Below are positions 28,402 to 36,482 of a DNA stretch of 64,000 nt, one piece after another (position 1 is the first letter of the stretch; each line of letters opens with the position of its first letter). The position numbers were made by a program, and so were the translations under genes. This DNA is from Candidatus Bathyarchaeota archaeon (GTDB lineage Archaea; Thermoproteota; Bathyarchaeia; Bathyarchaeales; SOJC01). The stretch lies in assembly GCA_026014805.1 (NCBI GenBank), contig JAOZHR010000024.1, positions 1 to 64,000 of the forward strand, written 5' to 3'. A model generated the notes under the pieces. It worked only from the letters and a program-made list of their open reading frames with translations, was not told the origin of the DNA and did not search any database.

Positions 28402-29123
28402 GAACACGCCACAACTTTGCCACTATATTTTTCCTCACATTCTCTTTTTTAGGACTAATCCTCATCGCCGTATTTGCAAACGTGGCGCCAACAACACAAA
28501 ACGAAGTTTCTTGGCGAAAACCCCTCGTCGGTACTGTTTTCAGCATTGTCTGCGTCCTAGGAATTCTTGCTGGCGCATTTCCTTCAAAATGCTCAAAAAT
28601 GTTTCATTTTAGAAAGATAAAGCAGGAAGGGTTTGCTCACGAATCAGCTGGTTCGCTGGAAAAGCACGCATTTCGTGGGCATCACCCTAATTGCGGAAAC
28701 TTTGGTGCTCACGTATTTCGAGTGGGCAACAGAGTTTTTTGCGCTGGTTGCGTGGGATTGATTCTAGGCGCTGTTCTTTCTCTCCTTGGAGTTGCACTGT
28801 ACTTCTTTGCCAATCTACCAATTTGGTTGAACCATTGCCTGGTTTTTTGGATCGGTCTCATAGGAGTTTCTTGTGGGCTGCTTCAGTATCACCTGTTTAA
28901 CTGGGGCAAAAGCTCTATTCACCTCTCAGTGAATACTTTCTTTATCTTTGGTATGTTTCTACTTCTTGTTGGAGTCGACGCAATAACTCAGAATGTCATT
29001 GTCGATTTTTATCTGATTGCCTTAAGCATTTTTTGGCTCTATACCAGAATACTGCTTTCTCAACTCGACCACAAAGAAATTTGCGATGCTTGTCCCATTG
29101 AAGAATGCGGAATTTTGCCGTAG
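28398..29123 (+). CDS. DUF2085-like membrane protein
   Basis: 241 residues from TTG 28398, overlapping the radical SAM stop. Two N-terminal membrane segments (about 8-30, 40-60), then a HHPNCG ... VFCAGCVGLILG box near 95-120 that resembles DUF2085, then about four more membrane helices. The C-terminus has a CDACPIEECG cysteine cluster. The function is unknown. Coupling to a radical SAM gene hints at an envelope or lipid modification system (inference). Confidence 0.5.
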   Translation: MRTRHNFATIFFLTFSFLGLILIAVFANVAPTTQNEVSWRKPLVGTVFSIVCVLGILAGAFPSKCSKMFHFRKIKQEGFAHESAGSLEKHAFRGHHPNCGNFGAHVFRVGNRVFCAGCVGLILGAVLSLLGVALYFFANLPIWLNHCLVFWIGLIGVSCGLLQYHLFNWGKSSIHLSVNTFFIFGMFLLLVGVDAITQNVIVDFYLIALSIFWLYTRILLSQLDHKEICDACPIEECGILP

Positions 29124-29141
29124 AAAAAGCGTGGAAAATGA

Positions 29142-29498
29142 CTAGTGTCTGCGCCGCATTCCGTAGAGCGCGCCAGCGATAAGCAGTATGCCAACAATAA
29201 CTATTATGAGTGGCCACAAGTAACTCCATACATTAGCAAGCCCTAACAAGATCGCCAGCCCAAAGAAGACAATCATAACTCCAAAGATTATCCCCGCTAT
29301 AGCCCCCCCGTGAGGCAACCCAAAACATTCATCTTCAACATGATGGCGTTCACGCGACCCAAAACATTCATTGTCCGAGCGATACTTTTTTTCCGGACGA
29401 GATACTCGCAGTGGCGCACCACAATCCGCGCAGACCTTGGCATCGTCCTCGTTTTTGGCTCCACATTTAGTACAGTAAACCAAGCCTGTTCTCTCCAT
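29142..29498 (-). CDS. Zinc-ribbon membrane protein
   Basis: 118 residues. An N-terminal zinc ribbon (CTKCGAKNEDDAKVCADCG, about 9-27) is followed by a charged linker with two copies of a DECFG-like segment, and two C-terminal membrane helices (about 68-112). This architecture is common in archaea without an assigned function. It converges with the preceding gene. Confidence 0.75.
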   Translation of the reverse strand: MERTGLVYCTKCGAKNEDDAKVCADCGAPLRVSRPEKKYRSDNECFGSRERHHVEDECFGLPHGGAIAGIIFGVMIVFFGLAILLGLANVWSYLWPLIIVIVGILLIAGALYGMRRRH

Positions 29499-29605
29499 AA
29501 TCCAAACACTTGATTGGCTGATTCGTTTTTAAGATTTTGGGTAGCTTTAACGGCTCAGCGAACCTCGTTTCACGATTTTAAGCTGCAAAAAGCTGGAAAT
29601 TGCGA

Positions 29606-30103
29606 CTAAACTATGTATTTCTGGTTCGTCTTTTCAAAATCCTTCACAATTTCCATCACACGTCTTGGCGCCTTCAAAGCATCCAACGGGACCCCCCGCA
29701 GTAGAGACCAAGGACCTGACTTCGCCAGCCGCGTGGCAACATGTTCCTCACCGAAGCACGCTTTAGAAACCCTGTGCACGAGGGGTCGCACTTCAGCTTC
29801 CGAGATGTACCCTAAGGCGTGAAGGTACTCATGAAGTAGTAGTGTATAGACGAAAGCGTTTAACAGCTTTCTAGACTTCGTGGTTGATTCAACTATTTGG
29901 ACAAGAACACGGTTTAAAACTATGTTGTTTGTTCCTAACGGATGGTACGCCCCAAGCCTGAGAGGCATGTCATCGAGGAAAAGCATCATTCCTCGCCTTT
30001 GTTGCTTCAAAACAGCCTTCGCGTTGTCTTTTACTATCTCCCACACTTCGCTGTATCCCTGCGCATTATCCAACCACTTTCGGTTCGCTTCTATCTTGTC
30101 CAT
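29606..30103 (-). CDS. Putative zinc metallopeptidase with an HEYLH motif
   Basis: 165 residues. LLLHEYLHALGY near 88-99 fits an HExxH zinc site within a helix, the signature of gluzincin/metzincin-like peptidases. A third ligand may be Glu in ISEAEVRPLVH about 10 residues later. There is no signal peptide, so it acts in the cytoplasm. No named family is recognised. It stands alone between unrelated genes. Confidence 0.55.
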   Translation of the reverse strand: MDKIEANRKWLDNAQGYSEVWEIVKDNAKAVLKQQRRGMMLFLDDMPLRLGAYHPLGTNNIVLNRVLVQIVESTTKSRKLLNAFVYTLLLHEYLHALGYISEAEVRPLVHRVSKACFGEEHVATRLAKSGPWSLLRGVPLDALKAPRRVMEIVKDFEKTNQKYIV

Positions 30104-30172
30104 GGATCCTTCAACTTATCTGAAGTGAAAAATCGGTGTTTTCCTTCTTTAATCTTTTGCAGCATTACAGTT

Positions 30173-30619
30173 TTAGGGCTTCGGTGACACCGCGACGAAG
30201 ACCACAACGCCGACAATAGCAAGGCCCACTATAACAAAAAGGAGAATATACTCTTGCGGAAAACCAAAAATGTAATGTTGCACGTTGTAGTTGAGAGTTA
30301 CGGATTTGATTTCTTCTGAGAACCGGTTTTCAAAGCTGAAGCTGTACGTGCCTGTTTTCGCGGCGGTAAATCGAAAGTTTGTTGGGTTAGCAATTGTGTA
30401 GTTCAGGATTATCATACCATCGGGATCGGAAACAGAGAAGTTAATTGCGTTGCCCAATACAATTACTTGTCCAGAAAATTCGTCTCCCTCGTTCAGGTTT
30501 ACAGTCCTAATTTCGCTTTTTCCTCCTGGCAGTTCTATAGTCTCAGAATATGCAATGGCAAATCCACACGCTGAGACGAAAGCAAGGAGAACGCAAAGAA
30601 CAGCAAGAAGGCCCTTCAT
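30173..30619 (-). CDS. Secreted, membrane-anchored beta-sandwich protein
   Basis: 148 residues. A signal peptide (LLAVLCVLLAFVSACGFAIA, about 3-22) precedes a beta-rich domain of about 95 residues (GQVIVLGNAINFSVSDP, GTYSFSFENRF) resembling emp24/GOLD-type sandwiches. A C-terminal membrane anchor (about 122-144) ends in a short tail. It is probably displayed on the cell surface. The function is unknown. Confidence 0.6.
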   Translation of the reverse strand: MKGLLAVLCVLLAFVSACGFAIAYSETIELPGGKSEIRTVNLNEGDEFSGQVIVLGNAINFSVSDPDGMIILNYTIANPTNFRFTAAKTGTYSFSFENRFSEEIKSVTLNYNVQHYIFGFPQEYILLFVIVGLAIVGVVVFVAVSPKP

Positions 30620-30702
30620 ACTCTTAGCTACCGTGTTCTAGTAGGAATCTTGAGAGAAAAGAATTATGAAAACCAAATATGAATCAGCAATACAGCAAGT
30701 CA

Positions 30703-31713
30703 TCACAACATTATCTTAGCATAAGGATCCTCAGCCTCTTCCGGAAAATCCACTTTCTTTCTCACCTGCCGCATCACCCGTTTTCTATTCTTCGTGAAAG
30801 TACCTATCAAACTAGCTTCTATACCCTGTTTTTGCAATTCCCGAAGCGCTTGCTCTCTTTTCTCAGGGTCGACTGCAGCTAGAAGAGTGCCAGTAGAAGA
30901 GATTGAGAGAAGCTCTCTTTGCGAAAAATCAAAGTACTTCCGAAGAATCTGTGCCTCTTCCAAAATTGGAAACTTATCCGAATCCACAGTAAAGCCGAGA
31001 TTTGAATTTTCAGCCATTTCGTTCAAAGCTGCTACCAGCCCTCCTTCAGTGGTATCATGCATAGCGTGAACTCCTCCGAGATCAGCAAGAAGAAATGCCT
31101 CTTTGACGCATGTTTGCTTGTTTACTAGGTTTTGAAGCGCTCGGGTTCGAGCGGTAGTGAAGAGTTTCTCTGCAAGGGTTCTGTGCGTGAGAGCGAAGTT
31201 GACAACTGTTTCGAGGCCAATTTGCTTAGTGCAAAGTATATGGTCTCCAGCTTGGGCGCCTCCTGGAGTAATCAGCTTATCTTTGTGAACTACACCATAA
31301 GCAGTGCACGCTCCAACAAGTGTTGAAAGCCCATCATAGGTCCCCGTGTGTCCAGTTACAATCGTCATGCTAAGCTCCTCTGCTGCCGTACAGACTTGCT
31401 TCATAACTCTTATGAAAGTGTTCGCTTTCATTGACGGGGGGCCTGTCAGCGTTATTGTGCAAAATTCTGGCTTCGCGCCGAACAAGGCTACGTCTGATGC
31501 TGCATAGTGTATGAGTAGCCAGCCAAACCATTTCTCCGGTACGCCGATGCAGGGATCTGTGGATACAACGAGATATTCGTTTTCGTTTATTATGTGAACG
31601 CCTGAGTCGAAGCCAGGCGCGGGTGGGATTATGGTTTTTGGGTGTTTCTTTATGCATTTAAGCAGTTTTCTTAGCTCGTTAGTATGGAGCTTTCCCACTT
31701 CAACCATGTCCAA
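30703..31713 (-). CDS. AIR synthase-related (PurM/ThiL/HypE superfamily) protein
   Basis: 336 residues. PurM-type N domain with VVSTDPCIGVPEKW, HYAASDVALFGAKPEF (the SD-AAxGA box of ThiL/HypE relatives) and VTGHTGTYDGL, then the PurM-C domain with HAMHDTTEGGLVAALNEMA. The family uses ATP to activate or phosphorylate small molecules. It is the last gene of the TPP-riboswitch operon, 5 bp after the KaiC-like gene. ThiL (thiamine-phosphate kinase) belongs to this superfamily, so a thiamine-related role is worth testing. Confidence 0.8.
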   Translation of the reverse strand: MDMVEVGKLHTNELRKLLKCIKKHPKTIIPPAPGFDSGVHIINENEYLVVSTDPCIGVPEKWFGWLLIHYAASDVALFGAKPEFCTITLTGPPSMKANTFIRVMKQVCTAAEELSMTIVTGHTGTYDGLSTLVGACTAYGVVHKDKLITPGGAQAGDHILCTKQIGLETVVNFALTHRTLAEKLFTTARTRALQNLVNKQTCVKEAFLLADLGGVHAMHDTTEGGLVAALNEMAENSNLGFTVDSDKFPILEEAQILRKYFDFSQRELLSISSTGTLLAAVDPEKREQALRELQKQGIEASLIGTFTKNRKRVMRQVRKKVDFPEEAEDPYAKIML

Positions 31714-31718
31714 AGGAG

Positions 31719-32426
31719 CTATATTTTCAACATTTTAACGCCTTTACTGGTTATTTTGAAAGGCAACCATTCCAACGGATGGTCGCAGCCTTCTATCTTC
31801 ACTATACGCAGTTCTCTGCAACATTTCTCTTCATTAAACCTGAAGAAGAAAATGTTATGGGATTTGTTTAGGTCGAGATCGGTTGCCCGCTGAGTTGCAA
31901 CGTCTTTCTGCGTAGCCTCGGTCATTATATCTATGTTGACAATGTTGTCGAAGTGGCACCAATTGATGGTCCAATCCTCCACTGGGTCCATATACTTCAA
32001 ATCGTATAAGGAGAAGAGTTGTTCGCTGAAATCCCCAGCTGCGAATCTTGTCACCTTCTTTTCTGAAAGCAAGTTATCGATACGTTTCATTTCCTCAAAG
32101 TTGTCTAGACCGAAGTAAATTACTCTTGGGTCTTTTGGGTAAGGTTCAAAATGGGGAAAGGCTTGTATAGCGATTAGTTTTCCTGCCTTCTCGTAGGGTT
32201 CTATGTTCCATCCAAAGGATTTGAAGTATGCTCTCAACCGTGGAAACGGCTTATCCATAACGTCGAAAGCAACGGTTTCCCCTTCTTGCAGTCCTTGCCA
32301 AAGAAACTGCATGGCAAAAACGGTTTTTCCAGCCCCCACAGGTCCATAAAGAATGTTTCGCGAACCAGACTCGATTCCGCCGCCTATTAACTCGTCAAGC
32401 CCTTTGATTCCAGTTTTGAGTTTCAC
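31719..32426 (-). CDS. KaiC-like RecA-fold ATPase
   Basis: 235 residues. TGIKGLDELIGGGIESGS is the KaiC/RadA start, Walker A is YGPVGAGKTVFA near 28-39, followed by FLWQGLQEGE. The Walker B region is weak (IVNIDIMTEAT). Archaeal KaiC-like proteins are common and mostly uncharacterised. This one lies between thiT and the AIR synthase-related gene with 20 and 5 bp gaps, so it shares their riboswitch. Confidence 0.8.
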   Translation of the reverse strand: MKLKTGIKGLDELIGGGIESGSRNILYGPVGAGKTVFAMQFLWQGLQEGETVAFDVMDKPFPRLRAYFKSFGWNIEPYEKAGKLIAIQAFPHFEPYPKDPRVIYFGLDNFEEMKRIDNLLSEKKVTRFAAGDFSEQLFSLYDLKYMDPVEDWTINWCHFDNIVNIDIMTEATQKDVATQRATDLDLNKSHNIFFFRFNEEKCCRELRIVKIEGCDHPLEWLPFKITSKGVKMLKI

Positions 32427-32445
32427 TACGCTTACCGCTTTCTGT

Positions 32446-33198
32446 TCATTTATATATTCCTATCATGCCGCTTTTGGCAAGCAAATATATGAAATAAGCA
32501 CTAACGAGAAGCTCTGGTACTATGTAGGCGCCGTTATAGATAGCAGAGTAAATAATGGGGCTCATTCCCTCAGGAGCATAAGAGCCAAAAAAAACTATTC
32601 CAGAAACAAAATGTGCCAAGAACCTACCAAAGATTCCTATAGTTGCTCCAATAAGCGCTGGAGTAACATTTCTTTGCTGTTCCCCTTTTCTATTGGTTCG
32701 TATTTTGTCTTCTAGCCACAATAGAAAGATGAAACTAAACGCAAAAATCCAAGAAAAGAACAAAGTCTCACTTAGCTTATATTGCGTCAGCTCGTAGCTG
32801 AAAAGGAAGAAAGTAATAACGCAAAGCAACACTGCGATTAACCGGTCTATGGTAATAGTTGTCCCTTTGCCCAAAGATGGGCGCCTTTGAAAGAAGCCAG
32901 TGAGTCCGAGGGCTCCAAAGGCTATTGGATAATCGAGCAACGCCTGCATTGGATGATAGACAAAAGGTTCGACTACTAACTGAACGAGTCCATAGAGTGC
33001 ACCGGCAAATAGACCTATTTTTGGGCCTCTTCTCAACGAGAGCCATATAATAGGCACCATTGAACCGGCTGTTACCGAGCCTCCTTGTGGTAGACTGAAT
33101 ACCTTTACGTAACTTAGTGCAGTTGAAACAGCAACAAAAGCAACTATTTCAGCGATTATCTTTGTTTGAAATATGGCCTTACTTTCACTCAACTTCAT
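32446..33198 (-). CDS. ThiT-like thiamine ECF transporter substrate-binding subunit
   Basis: 250 residues from ATG 33198; a longer open frame upstream only translates the riboswitch. The substrate subunit of an energy-coupling-factor transporter for thiamine. VKVFSLPQGGSVTAGSMVPI is the family's thiamine-site region, then RRGPKIGLFAGALYGLVQ. There are about six membrane helices plus two to three extra C-terminal ones, longer than the usual ThiT. The ATPases are elsewhere. GGAGGG lies just 1 nt before the ATG; an in-frame TTG at 33192 would have normal 7-nt spacing. Confidence 0.85.
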   Translation of the reverse strand: MKLSESKAIFQTKIIAEIVAFVAVSTALSYVKVFSLPQGGSVTAGSMVPIIWLSLRRGPKIGLFAGALYGLVQLVVEPFVYHPMQALLDYPIAFGALGLTGFFQRRPSLGKGTTITIDRLIAVLLCVITFFLFSYELTQYKLSETLFFSWIFAFSFIFLLWLEDKIRTNRKGEQQRNVTPALIGATIGIFGRFLAHFVSGIVFFGSYAPEGMSPIIYSAIYNGAYIVPELLVSAYFIYLLAKSGMIGIYK

Positions 33199-33294
33199 TC
33201 CCTCCGCCAGTATTACCTGGATCAGGTTCAAAGGGTTAATGGGTTTCACCCATCTTCTCAGCCGGGTCACGTTCCCAGCTCCCCTGCTAGAGCA
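33199..33294 (-). ncRNA. TPP riboswitch (THI element)
   Basis: Read on the minus strand the RNA contains the THI-box landmarks in order: GCAGGGGAGC, GGCUGAGA, GGGUGAAACCC hairpin, CCCUUUGAACCUGAUC, CAGGUAAUACUGGCG and GGAGGGA. It ends one base before the thiT ATG. The ribosome site GGAGGG (33200-33205) lies in the 3' strand of P1 and can pair with CUCU at the 5' end, so thiamine pyrophosphate binding should block translation. Confidence 0.93.
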
Positions 33295-33308
33295 TAAAAA
33301 AGGAATCA

Positions 33309-33317
33309 AATATATAA
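33309..33317 (-). promoter_or_regulatory. TATA box of the thiT operon
   Basis: TTATATATT on the minus strand lies about 20-25 bp before the first base of the riboswitch aptamer, so the transcript would begin almost directly with the aptamer. The divergent DUF3795 gene begins about 80 bp away. Confidence 0.5.
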
Positions 33318-33395
33318 CAGTAACGATGCAAATGGCAGTCTGCCAAAACATAGAATAGGGGAGACTCCTTTAAGCACTGAAAAGGAGTTCTCGCC

Positions 33396-33866
33396 TTGGT
33401 CAACACTGGTCTTGTCGGAAGATGTGGTCTTTATTGTGGTGCTTGTGAGATTTATAGAGCTCATAAAGACGGTGGGAAGTATCGTCAACGAGTAGCAGCT
33501 TTTCTTAAGTGCCCTCCAGAGAAAGTGCGATGCGAAGGTTGCCAAGTTTTAACTCCTGAATGCTGGGGCAACGATTGCAAAATCCTCCAATGCTTAAACG
33601 CGAAAGGATTCAAGTTTTGCTATGAATGCCTTAACTATAAGGAGCATGATTGCGAAAAATTCGAGAGGTTCTCGGAAGCATACTTGAAAGAAGACGGAGT
33701 AGATTTGAGAGCTAATCTATCGAGAATTGAAGCAGGCGAGGTTGAGGATTGGCAAAAGAAGTCTAAGGAGAAGTTCCGCTGTCCATATTGCGGTAAACCC
33801 CTGTCTTTCGGCGCATTTAGAAAGAAGTGCTACCACTGCGGTAGAGACCTTCACATTAGAACATGA
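33396..33866 (+). CDS. DUF3795 cysteine-rich protein with a C-terminal zinc ribbon
   Basis: 156 residues. The DUF3795 pattern (GRCGLYCGACEIY, CEGCQ, CKILQCL, KFCYECLNY) covers about 8-95 with about ten cysteines. A rubredoxin-like CPYCG...CYHCG ribbon lies at about 129-150. The family may bind metal or Fe-S, function unknown. It is divergent from the thiT operon and is followed 15 bp later by a small peptidase-like gene. Confidence 0.8.
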   Translation: MVNTGLVGRCGLYCGACEIYRAHKDGGKYRQRVAAFLKCPPEKVRCEGCQVLTPECWGNDCKILQCLNAKGFKFCYECLNYKEHDCEKFERFSEAYLKEDGVDLRANLSRIEAGEVEDWQKKSKEKFRCPYCGKPLSFGAFRKKCYHCGRDLHIRT

Positions 33867-33881
33867 TATGGCGGTCGCATA

Positions 33882-34268
33882 TTGAAAATCCATTTTCCAT
33901 TTAAAGCGAAAATAGTCTACTTAATCTTATCCAAAAAACCAGAAGAAGCGTTAGAGCAGCTTAGCAGGTACTACAATGTTGAAATTCCTAAAGTGAGAAT
34001 CGGCATGCCGAAGGGCCACGCGAAAAATCGGGGTTGTTATGTTGTTAGAAAGAAGACAATATACTTCTCAAACCAAGATGCTCTTTATAACCCACATGTT
34101 GTACTCCACGAATTCTATCATCACTTACGCACTCGAGGAGAAAAACATAGAGGCACCGAAAAACTAGCTGATGCATTCGCTAAAAATTTTCTAGAAGTTT
34201 ATAGACAGATGCCCGGCATCCACGGTGACCAGATAGAAACCGATACAAATAGCATTCAACAAATATAA
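33882..34268 (+). CDS. Small putative metallopeptidase (HEFYH motif)
   Basis: 128 residues from TTG 33882. VVLHEFYHHLRTRG near 76-89 has an HExxH helix, with EKLADAFAKNF after it where a SprT-like protein would carry further ligands. It is basic and lacks a signal peptide. No family is certain. It probably shares a transcript with the DUF3795 gene. Confidence 0.5.
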   Translation: MKIHFPFKAKIVYLILSKKPEEALEQLSRYYNVEIPKVRIGMPKGHAKNRGCYVVRKKTIYFSNQDALYNPHVVLHEFYHHLRTRGEKHRGTEKLADAFAKNFLEVYRQMPGIHGDQIETDTNSIQQI

Positions 34269-34332
34269 TGTACTGATTCTCAATAAAGAAGCTTGAAAAC
34301 AAATCTTAAAGGACTCAGACCAAGCTCTCACA

Positions 34333-34770
34333 TTAGAATCTCTTTGTGCACCAAGCCATTATACACCCCAAAGTTCCAGCGGCCACGTCAATTGCACCAT
34401 CAATGTTATGCAATGTGATTGGCAATGTAAAGAATGGGTTGTACGGGACCTCAAACATAGGAAAAAGAAATCGTTCACTTAACTCCCATAATAAGCCGCC
34501 AACAAGTAGGAATCCAAGTAGTCGGATTAGTAGGTCTGTGTAATGCAGGCTTTCTTCATCGAACTTGCTCATTAGATGCTTATCCAAGCCCATAACGTTT
34601 GCTAACTTGCTTGCGGATTCTGACAATACGAAGCCGAATAGAAAGTGTTCAGGTATGTCAAGCTCCGGAAAAATTCGGTTTAGAAAGAGAAAATCTATAA
34701 AGACAATTGCCAAAAGCAGAAAGCCTGGTAAAACCACCCTTTTATCAAGCAAAACCGCTTTAATCATCAT
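34333..34770 (-). CDS. Four-helix membrane protein of unknown function
   Basis: 145 residues with hydrophobic segments near 12-32, 40-58, 85-103 and 120-138. It begins MIKAVLLDKRVVLPG and ends CMAWCTKRF. The pattern DIPEHFLFGFVLSESA resembles small DUF2238/YjdF-like integral membrane proteins but is not certain. Confidence 0.5.
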   Translation of the reverse strand: MMIKAVLLDKRVVLPGFLLLAIVFIDFLFLNRIFPELDIPEHFLFGFVLSESASKLANVMGLDKHLMSKFDEESLHYTDLLIRLLGFLLVGGLLWELSERFLFPMFEVPYNPFFTLPITLHNIDGAIDVAAGTLGCIMAWCTKRF

Positions 34771-35102
34771 CCAAAATTTTTCTTTCCATCATCCTCATCT
34801 TTCTTTTTAATCTGTAACATTTTTTTGCATATCTTTTAGATTATCGTAGTTCAAGAATTTATACTCGAGGCGTTCTTAAAAATGGTGACAAGGGGCTTTT
34901 TCTTGTCTGATTGTTAAGTACAGATGGATGTCGCACATGTCTTGGATATTAAGTTCAGATCTAATTTGTGACAGAGCTTTGAACTTTAGGAAGGCTTATT
35001 CTTAGGTCGCAGACATCACCCATAGAATCTGGTGGTGAACTTCTGAATTTACGTTATTTTTATAGGCGAGTAGCCTCTCCTTTTCGAGTAAGGCGTACAA
35101 AA
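34771..35102. other. Intergenic region, divergent promoters
   Basis: This 332-bp stretch lies between the divergent membrane protein and riboflavin kinase genes. It holds a TATA-like ATTTTTATA near 35055, suited to the kinase gene. No structured RNA or FMN-type aptamer landmark was recognised. Confidence 0.4.
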
Positions 35103-35804
35103 ATGAGTATTTCCCACTCCAATCCACAATCGTGGAGACAGCAATTTATGCTATACAAACTTGCTGAGATAGGAGCTTACCACAGAACTGTGAAGGTCTC
35201 TACCCAACATATGGCGGAAAAGGTCGGGATTTCCCAACAGACAGCCTCTCGCCACCTAATAGAACTCGATAACCTAGGCTGGATCAACCGGTCAATCACG
35301 CCTGAAGGTTGCCTAATTAGGCTGACCGATTTGGGGAAGGCGCAGTTGAATAATCTACACTCGAAGTTGAAAGTCATTGTAGAAGCTGCTCATCCTCTTT
35401 CAGTAACACTCGAAGGGGTGGTGTTTAGCGGTCTAGGCGAAGGTGCCTACTACATCAGGCAGGATGGCTACAAGAAGCAGTTCATTGAAAAACTTGGATT
35501 TGCCCCGTATCCCGGTACTTTAAACGTTAGACTAACCTCCGACTATGACATGAAAACCAGACAGGAGTTAGAAGGCTACCCAGCTGTGGAAATTAAAGGC
35601 TTCGAAGATGAGTCGCGGACCTTTGGCCCAGTCAAATGTTACCCAACTCTTATAAATAACAAGGCGAAAGGCGCCTTAATATTTGCCCTTCGAACCCACT
35701 ACGACTCATCTGTGCTGGAAATTATTGCGCCTCAATACTTACGTAATCAGCTTAAAATCAAGGACGGCCAGAAGGTGAAGTTTGAAGTCTTCACGATGCC
35801 CTAA
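35103..35804 (+). CDS. ribK: CTP-dependent riboflavin kinase with N-terminal HTH
   Basis: 233 residues. A winged-helix domain (about 10-95: VSTQHMAEKVGISQQTASRH) is joined to the archaeal RibK barrel (about 100-230: GVVFSGLGEGAYYI, PYPGTLNVRL, KGFEDESRTFG). It makes FMN from riboflavin using CTP. The HTH suggests that it also regulates transcription, as in the RbkR family. The FAD synthase gene lies about 1.5 kb downstream on the other strand. ATG start. Confidence 0.92.
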   Translation: MSISHSNPQSWRQQFMLYKLAEIGAYHRTVKVSTQHMAEKVGISQQTASRHLIELDNLGWINRSITPEGCLIRLTDLGKAQLNNLHSKLKVIVEAAHPLSVTLEGVVFSGLGEGAYYIRQDGYKKQFIEKLGFAPYPGTLNVRLTSDYDMKTRQELEGYPAVEIKGFEDESRTFGPVKCYPTLINNKAKGALIFALRTHYDSSVLEIIAPQYLRNQLKIKDGQKVKFEVFTMP

Positions 35805-36394
35805 TAGCCCATTCTATGAGCCAAATAGATTTTCCGACTTTTCGCTAGGTAATATCCAATTCCTAATCCTGCAACAAGTCCGCCAAAATGAGCGAATACG
35901 TTTGTGCTTGTGGACATAGTAATGATGAGGAACATGAAGACGAAAACCAGAGCGCTCACTATAGAGCGTTCAACCATCTTTCTCATATATATTATGACAG
36001 CGCCGAATAAGCCAAAGATGGCGCCAGACGCTCCAGCAGATATAGTTAATGGAGGCAAAAGTAAGCTTAGAAGGTTACCTGCAAGTCCAGACATCAAATA
36101 AACAAGATAGTATTCAGTGTCAGTGAAAAGTTCTTCCGCTCTTAACCCGAATATCAACAAAAAGAACATGTTGCTGAAAATGTGAACTATGCTTACGTGG
36201 ACGAACATGGATGTAATTAGCTGCCACCACCAACCATAATGGAGAACTGCATAATTGTATTGACCATATATCGCCAAGACATTGCTTGAAGCGCGAATAA
36301 AGTCATTTCCTATTAGAGACGTATAAATGTAAACTGCCACGTTGACAGCTACCAAGATGAACGTTGGCGAAAACCTACAAGTCGTACTTCTCAA
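35801..36394 (-). CDS. Rhomboid-family intramembrane serine protease
   Basis: 197 residues, six membrane segments. SAGASGAIFGLFGA (about 118-131) carries the catalytic Ser, and FAHFGGLVAGLGIG near 168-181 the His. A conserved Asn/His turn is VHVSIVHIFSNMFFL. It cleaves membrane proteins within the bilayer. It overlaps ribK's end by 4 bp convergently. Confidence 0.88.
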   Translation of the reverse strand: MRSTTCRFSPTFILVAVNVAVYIYTSLIGNDFIRASSNVLAIYGQYNYAVLHYGWWWQLITSMFVHVSIVHIFSNMFFLLIFGLRAEELFTDTEYYLVYLMSGLAGNLLSLLLPPLTISAGASGAIFGLFGAVIIYMRKMVERSIVSALVFVFMFLIITMSTSTNVFAHFGGLVAGLGIGYYLAKSRKIYLAHRMGY

Positions 36395-36482
36395 TCAAAC
36401 GCCTTCTTTATTCCTAGTTCTAAATGCGCAAGTACGTAATGAAGTCTTTTATTTATCAAAGGCAAATAAGAAGCGGTCTACA

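Noticed and set aside
33199-33351. 51-residue extension of ThiT
   Set aside because: It is a translation of the riboswitch itself.
34860-35040. Possible C/D box small RNA (GGTGACA ... CTGA)
   Set aside because: Boxes C and D are imperfect and no C'/D' pair or target was found.
36342-36482. N-terminal extension of the M55 peptidase
   Set aside because: It overlaps the rhomboid gene and lacks family similarity; ATG 36483 begins the conserved strand.
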